DNA of 64,000 nucleotides from NCBI GenBank assembly GCA_018222765.1, contig JAAEZT010000001.1, positions 145,462 through 209,461 on the forward strand, in the 5' to 3' direction. This DNA is from a bacterium. Its GTDB lineage: Bacteria > Verrucomicrobiota > Verrucomicrobiia > Verrucomicrobiales > Akkermansiaceae. The first letter of the stretch is position 1. The number at the start of each line of letters is the position of its first letter. Made by a program: the position numbers and the translations under genes. Below are positions 8,039-15,828 of this stretch, piece after piece. The notes beneath the pieces are model-generated. The model did not search any database. It had not been told where the DNA came from and worked only from the letters and a program-made list of their open reading frames with translations.

Positions 8039-9343
8039 GTGAGTTGCACAGTTACAGGAATTGGTCTCGCAGGATTCGGCACCGTCGGCTCAGGCGTATG
8101 GAACATGCTTCAGGGAAATGGCGGCCTAATCACATCACGAACCCAGGATACGGTGCAGTTGGAAATCCGTAAAATCGCCGTCCGCGACCTCTCCAAAGCC
8201 CGTGATGGCGACGCCCCAGCCGATTTGTTCACCACCAATCTCCTCGATGTCGTCAATGACGACGCCGTCGATGTTGTCGTGGAACTCATCGGCGGAACCG
8301 ATGCTGCCTACGACCTCGTCGAAGCCGCGCTCAAAGCCGGAAAGCCCGTCGTGACCGGAAACAAAGCCCTTCTCGCCGAGCGCGGAGGCCCGCTTTTTGC
8401 TCTTTCTAAAGAGCACAACGCCCCAATTCACTTCGAAGCTGCCGTCGCCGGAGGCATTCCAATCATCAAAGCGGTCCAGGAATCTCTCGTTGGAAATCGT
8501 ATTGAATCCATTGCCGGAATTATCAACGGAACCTCCAACTACATCCTTCAACGCATGACCGAAGCCGGCCTCGGATACCCCGAGGCCCTCAAGGAAGCCA
8601 AGGAACTCGGCTATGCCGAAGCCGACGAAACCCTCGACGTGAACGGTTGGGACGCGGCACACAAGGCCATCCTTCTCGCGTCCCTCGCCCATGGATTCGT
8701 CATTGATCCCGAGCAAGTCTACGTCCGCGGCATCGAAAAGGTGACCCCTCTCGATATCCGCTTTGCCTCCGAATTGGGTTACGTGGTCAAGCTCCTCTCC
8801 ATCGTCCAAAAATGCCAAAACGGCGATATCGAGATCCGCACCCAGCCATCCTTCCTTTCCAAAAAACACATCCTGGCCTCCGTCCACGGCGTCTTTAATG
8901 CCGTCGCGGTCAAAGGGGATCACCTTGGAGAGTCCCTTTTCTACGGTCGCGGGGCCGGACAAGGCCCCACCGCATCCTCTGTTGTCTCTGACCTCGTCGA
9001 AGCCGCCCGTAATTCCCGCGCCGACCGGGGATTCCTCCCCTACAAAGAATCAGGCCCGCTCCGCGAAATCGATGAGAGCAAGACCTCTTATTACGTCCGA
9101 TTCTCCGTGAACGACCAACCCGGAGTCATCGCCGAAATCGCGTCCATTCTCGCCCAACACAAGATCGGCATCTCCGGCACCCACTCCCCTGTCGATGCCG
9201 ACAATCCGGACGCAGAATTCCTCGAAATGGTTTTTCTTCTCCACACCTGCCCCTTCGGCCAGCTCAAACTAGCTCTTCAGGAAGTGGAAAAACTCGCTTG
9301 TATCACCGCCCGCCCTGTTGTTTTCAGGATCGAGAACCTGTAA
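8039..9343 (+). CDS. hom: Homoserine dehydrogenase
   Basis: A 434-residue enzyme that reduces aspartate semialdehyde to homoserine with NAD(P)H, the branch step toward threonine and methionine. The N-terminal Rossmann motif is GLAGFGTVGSGV. The catalytic domain includes GIINGTSNYIL and LGYAEADETLDVNGWDAAHK, both hallmarks of the family, and a C-terminal ACT domain (about residues 355-434) suggests feedback control. The start is GTG at 8039, preceded by AGGGG. Aspartate kinase lies about 0.9 kb downstream on the same strand but is separated by a PEP-CTERM gene and a terminator, so the two are probably not in one transcript. Confidence 0.96.
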   Translation: MSCTVTGIGLAGFGTVGSGVWNMLQGNGGLITSRTQDTVQLEIRKIAVRDLSKARDGDAPADLFTTNLLDVVNDDAVDVVVELIGGTDAAYDLVEAALKAGKPVVTGNKALLAERGGPLFALSKEHNAPIHFEAAVAGGIPIIKAVQESLVGNRIESIAGIINGTSNYILQRMTEAGLGYPEALKEAKELGYAEADETLDVNGWDAAHKAILLASLAHGFVIDPEQVYVRGIEKVTPLDIRFASELGYVVKLLSIVQKCQNGDIEIRTQPSFLSKKHILASVHGVFNAVAVKGDHLGESLFYGRGAGQGPTASSVVSDLVEAARNSRADRGFLPYKESGPLREIDESKTSYYVRFSVNDQPGVIAEIASILAQHKIGISGTHSPVDADNPDAEFLEMVFLLHTCPFGQLKLALQEVEKLACITARPVVFRIENL

Positions 9344-9480
9344 GTCAGAATCTGGTTGCAAGAGACAGTCGTTAGTGACACTCTCCTTTCTAGGAGCCCT
9401 TGGCACAAGCCCTGCTTTCAGCGAACAACCCTATGTTTACGGAAAACTGGCTCGGAGGCCGCACCAAATAATACGCAAAG

Positions 9481-10131
9481 ATGAAAGCCACAAAACTTGT
9501 TATTCTTACGACAATCCTCTCCACCGCTGCATCACATGGTGGTTTGATCATTACGGGCGCATTTGATGGTCCATTGTCTGGAGGAACCCCAAAGGGCGTC
9601 GAACTATATGTCACAGCTGACATTCCCGACTTAAGTATCTATGGCATCGGTTCCGCAAACAATGGCGGAGGTAGTGATAGCGAGGAGTTCACCTTTCCAG
9701 CAGGAGCCGCAACCGTGGGAGACTTTATCTACGTCGCTTCAGAGTCCACCCAGTTTGATAATTTTTTCGGTTTTACTCCAGATGCAACCTCGGGCGCAAT
9801 GGCAATCAATGGGGACGATGCTATTGAGCTTTTTGAGAATGGAACAGTGATTGATGTCTTCGGAGACATCAATGCTGATGGCACAGGCGAAGCTTGGGAA
9901 TACCTTGACGGTTGGGCTTATCGCCTCAATGAGACGGGACCTGATGGCTCGACTTTCGCTCTCGAAAATTGGACTTTCTCAGGCACCAATGTCTTTGACG
10001 GAGAATCCAGCAATGCCACCTCGTCTAACCCGATGCCCATTGGCACCTACACCGCTGTTGCAATACCCGAACCCTCCACTGCCTTCCTCGGTGGCATTGC
10101 TCTCCTCGGCCTCTTCCGCAGACGACGCTAA
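9481..10131 (+). CDS. PEP-CTERM protein with a lone lamin-tail-like domain
   Basis: A 216-residue secreted protein. A short signal peptide (about 1-18) is followed by a domain with GVELYVTADIPDLSIYGIG, INGDDAIELF and WEYLDGWAYR. This pattern is typical of lamin-tail-like domains found at the N-terminus of extracellular nucleases such as ExeM; here no nuclease follows. The C-terminus is IPEPSTAFLGGIALLG plus FRRRR, a textbook PEP-CTERM signal (PEP motif, hydrophobic helix, basic cluster). That signal targets the protein to an exosortase, which is not in this window. The gene sits alone between hom and lysC and has its own terminator. Confidence 0.85.
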   Translation: MKATKLVILTTILSTAASHGGLIITGAFDGPLSGGTPKGVELYVTADIPDLSIYGIGSANNGGGSDSEEFTFPAGAATVGDFIYVASESTQFDNFFGFTPDATSGAMAINGDDAIELFENGTVIDVFGDINADGTGEAWEYLDGWAYRLNETGPDGSTFALENWTFSGTNVFDGESSNATSSNPMPIGTYTAVAIPEPSTAFLGGIALLGLFRRRR

Positions 10132-10152
10132 AACTTCACCAAGACTCTTTTC

Positions 10153-10188
10153 TCCTCCGTTATCAAACGATAACGGAGGATTTTTTTT
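10153..10188 (+). terminator. Rho-independent terminator after the PEP-CTERM gene
   Basis: A perfect 12-bp stem (TCCTCCGTTATC with GATAACGGAGGA) around an AAAC loop is followed directly by eight T residues. It lies 21 bp past the stop codon of the PEP-CTERM gene and separates it from lysC. Confidence 0.93.
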
Positions 10189-10243
10189 GCCCATCCTCAA
10201 GCTTGCCTAATCCGCAAGCGCGCACTAAAGAGACCCCTCAGCT

Positions 10244-11461
10244 ATGGCTCTCATCGTTCAAAAATACGGCGGCACCTCCGTCGGCTCGATTGACCGCATT
10301 AGAAATGTCGCTCAACGCATCAAAGCGGAGCGCGATAAAGGCAATCAAGTCGTCGCCGTGATTTCGGCAATGGGCGGTGTGACCGACAAACTGATCAGCA
10401 TGGCCAATGAACTTGGTCAGGAGCCTGCCGAACGCGAGCTCGACGTTCTCCTCTCTTCGGGAGAACAACAATCCATCGCCCTTCTTTCCATCGCTCTGAA
10501 CGAGGTCGGAGTCGACACTGTTTCCGCCACCGGACGGCAGGCCGGTATCCTCACCAGCGGCTCCCATACCCGCGGCCGCATCGAAGACATCAAGCCTGAC
10601 CTCATCAACAATTATCTCGCCGAAGACAAAACCGTCGTGGTCGCCGGTTTCCAGGGCACCAACCCTGATGGATTAATCCACACCCTCGGCCGCGGTGGCT
10701 CCGACCTTTCAGCCGTTGCCGTCGCTTCCGCCGTGAAAGCTGATCTTTGCCAAATTCTCACCGACGTCGATGGCGTCTATACCGCCGACCCACGCGTCGT
10801 CCAAAAAGCCCGGAAGCTTCCGGAAATTTCCTACGACGAGCTCCTTGAACTTGCCTCGGTCGGCACCAAAGTCATGCAATCCCGCTCTGTCGAGTTTGCC
10901 AAAAAATACGGAGTGAAATTCGAGGTCCGCTCCTCTCTCAATGAAAACCCCGGGACGATAGTCACCGAAGAACACGAAGCCATGGAATCTGTAGTCATTC
11001 GAGGAGTCTCGATCGAGCGCTCCCAAGCCCGCGTCACCATCACCGGCATTCCCGACACTCCGGGCATGTCTGGAAAAATTCTCGGCTCCCTCGCCGAAGC
11101 GGAAATCAACATCGACATGATCGTCTCGAACATCGCCCATGATCGCCTCGCTCGTCATTCTTTCACGATGCATACCAACGACCTCGGGCGCGCGCAGAGT
11201 GCCTTAAAAAAGGTTCTCGACGAGATTTCACCCGAAGCCGAAATCGAAACCGAAGCTGGCATCGCCAAACTTTCCTGCGTCGGCATTGGCATGCGTTCAC
11301 ACTCTGGAGTGGCAGCCAAGATGTTCGAATCTCTCGGCGAAGCCGGCATCAACATCGGCATGATTTCCACCTCGGAAATCAAGATCTCCGTCACGGTGGA
11401 CGAAGGGGAGATAGACGAGGCAGCGCGAGTTGTGCACACGGCCTTTAATCTGGACGATTAA
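10244..11461 (+). CDS. lysC: Aspartate kinase
   Basis: A 405-residue enzyme that phosphorylates aspartate, the entry step to lysine, threonine and methionine. The N-terminal VQKYGGTSVGS motif is the classic aspartokinase signature, and GRGGSDLSAVAVA and LTDVDGVYTADPR form the amino-acid-kinase nucleotide and substrate sites. Two C-terminal ACT repeats (about residues 265-405) imply feedback inhibition, probably by lysine and/or threonine. The length matches class II monofunctional aspartokinases. It follows a strong terminator, so it has its own promoter in the short gap. The next gene is convergent with 3 bp between stops. Confidence 0.96.
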   Translation: MALIVQKYGGTSVGSIDRIRNVAQRIKAERDKGNQVVAVISAMGGVTDKLISMANELGQEPAERELDVLLSSGEQQSIALLSIALNEVGVDTVSATGRQAGILTSGSHTRGRIEDIKPDLINNYLAEDKTVVVAGFQGTNPDGLIHTLGRGGSDLSAVAVASAVKADLCQILTDVDGVYTADPRVVQKARKLPEISYDELLELASVGTKVMQSRSVEFAKKYGVKFEVRSSLNENPGTIVTEEHEAMESVVIRGVSIERSQARVTITGIPDTPGMSGKILGSLAEAEINIDMIVSNIAHDRLARHSFTMHTNDLGRAQSALKKVLDEISPEAEIETEAGIAKLSCVGIGMRSHSGVAAKMFESLGEAGINIGMISTSEIKISVTVDEGEIDEAARVVHTAFNLDD

Positions 11462-11464
11462 TTC

Positions 11465-12160
11465 CTAGCGCCCGCGCTTCTTAACCTGCAAGGGCGCTTT
11501 GAAATCGATATAGGAGATCCCCTTGGTATTTCCTTCCGCATCGAATGAACGCACCTTCATCGTTTTCACGGTATAACGCCCCTTGATATTCATCAGATCG
11601 GTGATTTCAAATTGCTTCAAAGGCAATCTCGACGGCTTGGGCCCGTAGCCGATCACCCGCATGAGCGCGCGCTGCTTTTTGGTAACCCACACACTGGTTT
11701 CCCGGTAGCGCCCGCTCTTACCTGGGTTGGCCACGTGAAGCCTCCAGCAGTCCTGCCCGTTAATCTTATCCTCTCCTACGACGGTAGGATTCGGCCAATA
11801 CAAAAACGACAGAGCGAGGTCCTCATAACTCACATCTGAATCGGCAATGGGTGCGGCAATCTTGGCGGCTGGAAACTTTGCCCGCTTCCCTTCAACCAGC
11901 TGCTCCAGTTGCTGGCTGTTCTGCCCCAAACTCAGCAAAAAATATTCCTTCCCTCCATTCAGCGCGAATTGAATATTCTCCCCGCGAAGAAACATCGAGA
12001 GCGGGGTCTTGGTTCGCCCTTTGCGAATCGCGCCATGCAAATCCTGCGAATCTTGCAAGACGGCCACTTGGCGGACGGACTCCATAATGGCTTCGCCTTC
12101 GTTGGCCAAAGACAGATTGGAAGCCGCGAAAATGAGGCTCAGAGTGAGGATTGCTTTCAT
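11465..12160 (-). CDS. LolA-like outer membrane lipoprotein-sorting domain protein
   Basis: A 231-residue protein with an N-terminal signal peptide (hydrophobic core TLSLIFAASNLSLA, cleavage near residue 19). The mature part resembles the LolA/LppX-type half-barrel fold in the variant called TP-0789-like: a region with DLALSFLYWPNP, then GQDCWRLHV, then a segment with SVWVTKKQRALMRVIGY. Proteins of this type bind lipid or lipoprotein acyl chains in the periplasm, but classical LolA partners (LolBCDE) are not nearby. It is convergent with lysC and divergent from the next gene. The role is inferred from fold type only. Confidence 0.65.
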   Translation of the reverse strand: MKAILTLSLIFAASNLSLANEGEAIMESVRQVAVLQDSQDLHGAIRKGRTKTPLSMFLRGENIQFALNGGKEYFLLSLGQNSQQLEQLVEGKRAKFPAAKIAAPIADSDVSYEDLALSFLYWPNPTVVGEDKINGQDCWRLHVANPGKSGRYRETSVWVTKKQRALMRVIGYGPKPSRLPLKQFEITDLMNIKGRYTVKTMKVRSFDAEGNTKGISYIDFKAPLQVKKRGR

Positions 12161-12363
12161 GCTGTTTTTTTAACAGTTCACCCCGTAAGACGACAAGAGG
12201 AATTCATCCATTCAACGAAACTGAAGAAAGATTTTGTGAATAAGATGTGAAAGCCCAGTGAGTATCGTATTTTTTTTGAATTCTCGCGACTTGGGGCTTG
12301 CCGAAAGCCTCTAGAATCCCGTTGCATTCGGTCCCGTCTTTTCACTTTCGTTTTAAATCATTC

Positions 12364-13353
12364 ATGAGTCTTCGCAACCAGCTCTCGGAGCTTCTCTCCG
12401 ACCTCCTTCCCATCAACCCTAAGGAGGCAGTCAAGGGAACTGAGCTTATTCGCCTTCTGAGGCTTAAACTGAGCGGAGAATACTCGGACGCCTCCCTGCG
12501 ATACCACTTCTCGGTGATGTCCTGTGATCCCAGCTCCCCCATCGCGAAGGTGGAAAAAGGACAAGGCTACTATCGCCGTGGAGCCTCCATGCCCGAGCTC
12601 TCCCGAGTGCAGGGGATTGTTTCGATCTCCCAGCGAAATCTAGACGGCCTCGATGATCACAACGCACTCGATCAGGCGATGCTGCGGCTCAATAAGTTCC
12701 GCGCCATCGTGCAGAAGTATGCCGAAACCAAGGGTCAGTTTACCTTTGAATTTCGTGAATCCCTCTCGAAGGAAGCTCCTCTCGGCAACCTCTGGAAATT
12801 TCCTGAAATGGTAATGATCGATTGGGAGCATGGTGACTTCAGCGAGAACGGTCTTGAACTCGATCCGGCCCATCTCGCCCTGAAACAAACCCTTGGACTT
12901 CCTCCTTACCGTTTGTCCTCGGTGCGCATGCGTGTCGACACCAGCTACGATACCTTCCGCGAAGATCTCTTCCAGGCCATGAGCGCCTCGCTTTGGGCCA
13001 ATGGCGGCGAACTTTATCTTGCCGACAGCATTGCCGATGAAAACCTCGCCGATCAAATCCGTCGTCTGGCTCTTCATCTGGGAATTGGTGTGACTAGCTT
13101 CGGTCTCTCCGCCGAAAACCTCGACGACCTTCCCCATCCTTCCCAGATCACCAACGCCATGGACCGGGAAACGGAAGCTCTCATGAGCCGGGTGAATATC
13201 GAACGCATTTCGGCTGGTGAATCCCGGACCCATTGCGGTTGGGAATCTCTCGAAGCCCTGAGGCGTGATCACCCCGAGATCAACCAACTGCTCGCCTGGC
13301 TGGGCGGCTCACTGGAAAGCGGTATTGTGAAGCCCTTTAACACGGAGCGATAA
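12364..13353 (+). CDS. HTH protein, possibly COG2958-like (nuclease-fold relative)
   Basis: A 329-residue cytosolic protein of no certain family. Residues 1-75 look like a winged helix-turn-helix, ending in KVEKGQGYYRR. The C-terminal half contains FREDLFQAMSASLWANGGEL, then acidic residues, then ALHLGIGVTSFGL. This order (a strand, an F-Q-A-x-S-x-S-x-W-A-N helix, a GIGV strand) recalls COG2958-type proteins that pair a HARE-type HTH with a restriction-endonuclease-like fold; that link is from memory of the pattern and is unproven. The start is the ATG at 12364, which fits the HTH better than a TTG at 12298. Its 3' end overlaps miaA by 17 bp on the opposite strand. Confidence 0.6.
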   Translation: MSLRNQLSELLSDLLPINPKEAVKGTELIRLLRLKLSGEYSDASLRYHFSVMSCDPSSPIAKVEKGQGYYRRGASMPELSRVQGIVSISQRNLDGLDDHNALDQAMLRLNKFRAIVQKYAETKGQFTFEFRESLSKEAPLGNLWKFPEMVMIDWEHGDFSENGLELDPAHLALKQTLGLPPYRLSSVRMRVDTSYDTFREDLFQAMSASLWANGGELYLADSIADENLADQIRRLALHLGIGVTSFGLSAENLDDLPHPSQITNAMDRETEALMSRVNIERISAGESRTHCGWESLEALRRDHPEINQLLAWLGGSLESGIVKPFNTER

Positions 13354-14245
13354 TCGCCTTCGTTTCTTCCACCAATTCGTCGATTGATTTTGCTCCATCC
13401 AAGGGATGGAGCCATTGTTCACGGCGAAACCAATTGCGTTGTCGTTTGGCATATTGCCGGGTCGAGATAGCGATCTTCTCAAGACACTCTTCACGGGTGC
13501 ATTCATCGGCCAAATAAGATTCGATTTCTTTCACGCCGATCGCTTGCCTTACCGTCTCGGCATTTTGCGGCAAGGCCCGCACTTCATCGATCGCACCATG
13601 CTCAAGCATCAACGCAGTACGAAGTTGAATCCGCTCAGCCAGAACCTTCCGGTCCCAGGTTAAGACCACTCCCTTGAGATTAAGTTCGTCAAGTGAGACG
13701 TCAAAATTGCGGCGACGTTCCGAAGCCGTCCCTTCGGTGAGGAGGCAGATCTCCAATGCTCGCGAAAGATGTCGGTGATTGTTGCTGTTCTGCTTCACCT
13801 GTCGGGCCGCCTCTTCCGGGTCGAGTTCCTGAAGTCGACGAAGCACCTCTTCAACTGACAGTTCATCCAACTCTGCTCGCAACACAGGATCAGCGGATGG
13901 CGCTTCGGATACACCGTGCGTGAGGAATTTTAGATACAAACCGGACCCACCAACGACAATTGGAAGCTTTCCCCTCAATTGAATTTCTTCCATCACCGGC
14001 TTGGCCAAACCGGCGTAGCGGGCCGCATCCATCTTTTCCTCCATCGATAGAAACCCAAAAAAATGATGCGGGACTTGCATCATCTCCCCGGCTGAGGGAG
14101 CGGCACTCAGAACTTCCAGCCCACGATAAACCTGAAATGCGTCGCCATTGACAATCTCGCCATCCAAAGCCTCCGCCAAAGACAGCGCCAAGGAGGTCTT
14201 CCCCGACGCCGTCGTTCCGCAAATGTAGAGAGGATCCCGTGGCAC
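13337..14245 (-). CDS. miaA: tRNA dimethylallyltransferase
   Basis: A 302-residue enzyme that transfers a dimethylallyl group to N6 of A37 in tRNAs reading UNN codons. The P-loop is GTTASGKTS (residues 10-18). DAFQVYRGLEVLSAAP matches the family segment that binds the isoprenoid donor and tRNA, and VGGSGLYLKFLTHG and RQYAKRQRNWFRR are MiaA signatures. The start is GTG at 14245. The gene follows a terminator hairpin belonging to the RRM gene upstream, so its promoter must lie in or near that hairpin or it relies on read-through. It is convergent with, and overlaps by 17 bp, the HTH gene. Confidence 0.94.
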   Translation of the reverse strand: MPRDPLYICGTTASGKTSLALSLAEALDGEIVNGDAFQVYRGLEVLSAAPSAGEMMQVPHHFFGFLSMEEKMDAARYAGLAKPVMEEIQLRGKLPIVVGGSGLYLKFLTHGVSEAPSADPVLRAELDELSVEEVLRRLQELDPEEAARQVKQNSNNHRHLSRALEICLLTEGTASERRRNFDVSLDELNLKGVVLTWDRKVLAERIQLRTALMLEHGAIDEVRALPQNAETVRQAIGVKEIESYLADECTREECLEKIAISTRQYAKRQRNWFRREQWLHPLDGAKSIDELVEETKAIIAPC

Positions 14246-14256
14246 GTCCGGAGGAT

Positions 14257-14295
14257 AAAAAAAACGGCCCGTCCGGAAAGCTCCGAACGGGCCGT
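14257..14295 (-). terminator. Rho-independent terminator of the RRM-protein gene
   Basis: On the minus strand a GC-rich stem (ACGGCCCG pairing with CGGGCCGT, extended by six more positions with one mismatch, four-base loop) is followed by eight T residues. It begins 17 bp beyond the stop of the RRM gene and 12 bp before the miaA start. Confidence 0.9.
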
Positions 14296-14311
14296 GGTGA
14301 ATTTTTAGCGA

Positions 14312-15289
14312 TTAATCCTCCTTCTGCTCTTGAGCAGAAGGAGCTTCCTCCGCAGGTGCAGCTTCAACAACGGGTGCCTCTGTCACAGGTGCGGCCTCGG
14401 CTGCCGGCGCCTCTGTCACAGGTGCGGCCTCAGCTGCCGGTGCCTCTTCCGCAGTTGGCGCAGCCTCTTCCACAGGTGCGGCGTCCTCAACAGGGGGGTC
14501 TTCGGCAGGGGCAGCTTCCTCAGTGAGAGCCACTTCAGGAGCAGGCTCGGCAGCAGGCTCTTTTTCTCCAGAGCCGGAATTCGCCTCTCTGGCTTCATCC
14601 TCGCTCATATTGCCTTCATCGGCTGGCCCTTTGGACTTGGCTCCATTGACAATCAAAGTCCGCCCCATAAAGGGCTGGTCGTGAAGAATCTCCACGGCGC
14701 GCTTGGCTTCATCTACTCGTGCCATTGTCACAAAGCCATAGCCTTTCGAACGATGCGTGTTTCGGTTGTAGACGATATCGATGTTACGAACTGATCCAAC
14801 TCCCTTGAAGAGGTCTTCCAGATCGTGCTCGGCAGCATCATAGGAAAGATTGCCCACATAGAGGCGAGAACTTTCTACCGATGAACTATCCGGAGTTTCC
14901 CGTGGCTTTTTACGGCCCTGGGCATTTCTCACGTTACTCTTACGAGGTCCGCGTGGCTTGCGCTCTTTGCGTTCATCTTTCCCATCGAACTTTTTGGCCG
15001 GACGACGCTGCTGGACCTGAGGCTCCTTGTAGAGGCCGATAGCTTTCAATAACTTCTGCCAAAAGGTCAAGGGCCTGCGTTTGGGCGCCTGACGGCGTCC
15101 CCCGCTGCGACGACGGTTGTTGTTATTGTTTCCGCCATTGTTATTTCCCCCTTCACGATTCCCGTGGGAATTGTCGCGATTACGGTTACGATTACGATTT
15201 CTGTTGCGATTGCGGTTTCTATTGCGATTGCGATTCCCGGAGTTCGAGGATGAATCTCCGGCCGACGTGTTTCTATTCGGTTCTGACAT
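14312..15289 (-). CDS. RRM RNA-binding protein with Asn-Arg tract and Pro/Ala/Glu tail
   Basis: A 325-residue protein. Residues 1-75 are low-complexity, with ten Asn-Arg dipeptides (19-38) and further Asn/Gly/Arg runs. A basic linker follows. A single RRM (about 142-220) carries both RNP motifs: RLYVGNL (RNP2) and KGYGFVTM (RNP1). The C-terminal 100 residues are acidic Pro/Ala/Glu repeats with an 11-residue period. RRM proteins bind single-stranded RNA; a glycine-rich type is common in bacteria, but this long basic N-terminus with acidic tail is unusual. The start is the ATG at 15289, chosen over an upstream extension because of a GGA motif and the clean Met-Ser-Glu N-terminus. It ends at a strong terminator. 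Confidence 0.85.
   Translation of the reverse strand: MSEPNRNTSAGDSSSNSGNRNRNRNRNRNRNRNRNRNRDNSHGNREGGNNNGGNNNNNRRRSGGRRQAPKRRPLTFWQKLLKAIGLYKEPQVQQRRPAKKFDGKDERKERKPRGPRKSNVRNAQGRKKPRETPDSSSVESSRLYVGNLSYDAAEHDLEDLFKGVGSVRNIDIVYNRNTHRSKGYGFVTMARVDEAKRAVEILHDQPFMGRTLIVNGAKSKGPADEGNMSEDEAREANSGSGEKEPAAEPAPEVALTEEAAPAEDPPVEDAAPVEEAAPTAEEAPAAEAAPVTEAPAAEAAPVTEAPVVEAAPAEEAPSAQEQKED
14376..14441 (-). repeat. Two tandem 33-bp repeats inside the RRM gene
   Basis: Two adjacent 33-bp units at 14376-14408 and 14409-14441 differ at only two bases and encode an 11-residue Pro/Ala/Glu/Val/Thr unit. More diverged copies flank them. Copy number could change by slippage. Confidence 0.9.
15176..15235 (-). repeat. 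Asn-Arg dipeptide tract (ten units)
   Basis: Ten consecutive Asn-Arg codon pairs. The codons are mixed (AAT/AAC with CGC/CGT/AGA), so the tract is held at protein level and is not a pure DNA microsatellite. Confidence 0.9.
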
Positions 15290-15495
15290 GTTTCCGATTG
15301 GGTTACTTAGTTCCCAAAATTCGCCGGCAAGCTTCGACCCCATGAAACGCGATTCCGAAGTCGCCTACCCATCTTTGCGGATCGGATAAAGGCTAGAGAA
15401 GAAGCTCCGGGAGATCTGAACGTTACTCACATCGGCCGAAAAGATAACTTTCCGACGGTGCATTCGTGAATGCGTTGTCAAACTAGGAGGACGGA

Positions 15496-15534
15496 ATGAT
15501 TAAGCAAGGGGTAATATTACCGACAAGCCGGTAA
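15496..15534 (+). CDS. Possible 12-residue leader peptide
   Basis: A micro-ORF, MIKQGVILPTSR, starts with ATG five bases after a perfect AGGAGG ribosome-binding site (15485-15490), the best such site in the region. Its second half overlaps a 12-bp palindrome GGTAATATTACC (15510-15521) and an overlapping TTACCG/CGGTAA hairpin (15517-15534). It ends 19 bp before the small lipoprotein gene and could be a leader for that gene and the penicillin-binding protein. No regulatory codon run is obvious. It may be chance. Confidence 0.3.
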   Translation: MIKQGVILPTSR

Positions 15535-15553
15535 AAATCATAAATAATCGACG

Positions 15554-15790
15554 GTGTATCCTCGCCGCCTTGCCCTTTTTTTAGCTTTTCCCCTTCTGAG
15601 CTTCCCCAGTTGCGTCCAGTTTTTTACCAAAAACCAAGGATCCCGCCCCACCCCGACAATGGAAATCAACGGCGCCGGGGCCACCAGTGACCTCAAACCC
15701 GTGATCGGAGAGGGCAAATTCAGCATCACCGAATCGATCTTCCTTCCCAGCGAGATCGTCGAGGCAATTCGTGGAAATCCCAGAGAGTGA
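15554..15790 (+). CDS. Small predicted secreted or lipoprotein, unknown function
   Basis: A 78-residue ORF starting with GTG. The N-terminus has two arginines and a hydrophobic core (LALFLAFPLLSFPS) followed by Cys20, which resembles a lipoprotein signal although proline at -2 is atypical. The rest (about 58 residues) matches no family I know. It lies directly upstream of the penicillin-binding protein gene: its TGA overlaps an alternative GTG start of that gene at 15787, and the preferred ATG is 38 bp further on. Co-transcription is likely. A small lipoprotein partner of the transpeptidase is possible but unproven. Confidence 0.5.
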   Translation: MYPRRLALFLAFPLLSFPSCVQFFTKNQGSRPTPTMEINGAGATSDLKPVIGEGKFSITESIFLPSEIVEAIRGNPRE

Positions 15791-15828
15791 GACTGGTAAA
15801 TAACGGAAAAGGCACTATTTTCTGTCGC

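Noticed and set aside
8135-8962. Minus-strand open frame of about 275 codons inside hom
   Set aside because: Antisense to a well-conserved homoserine dehydrogenase; its composition is that of a codon-bias shadow.
14376-14441. Tandem repeats considered as a CRISPR array
   Set aside because: The units are adjacent with no spacers, in frame, and encode a Pro/Ala/Glu repeat in the RRM protein.
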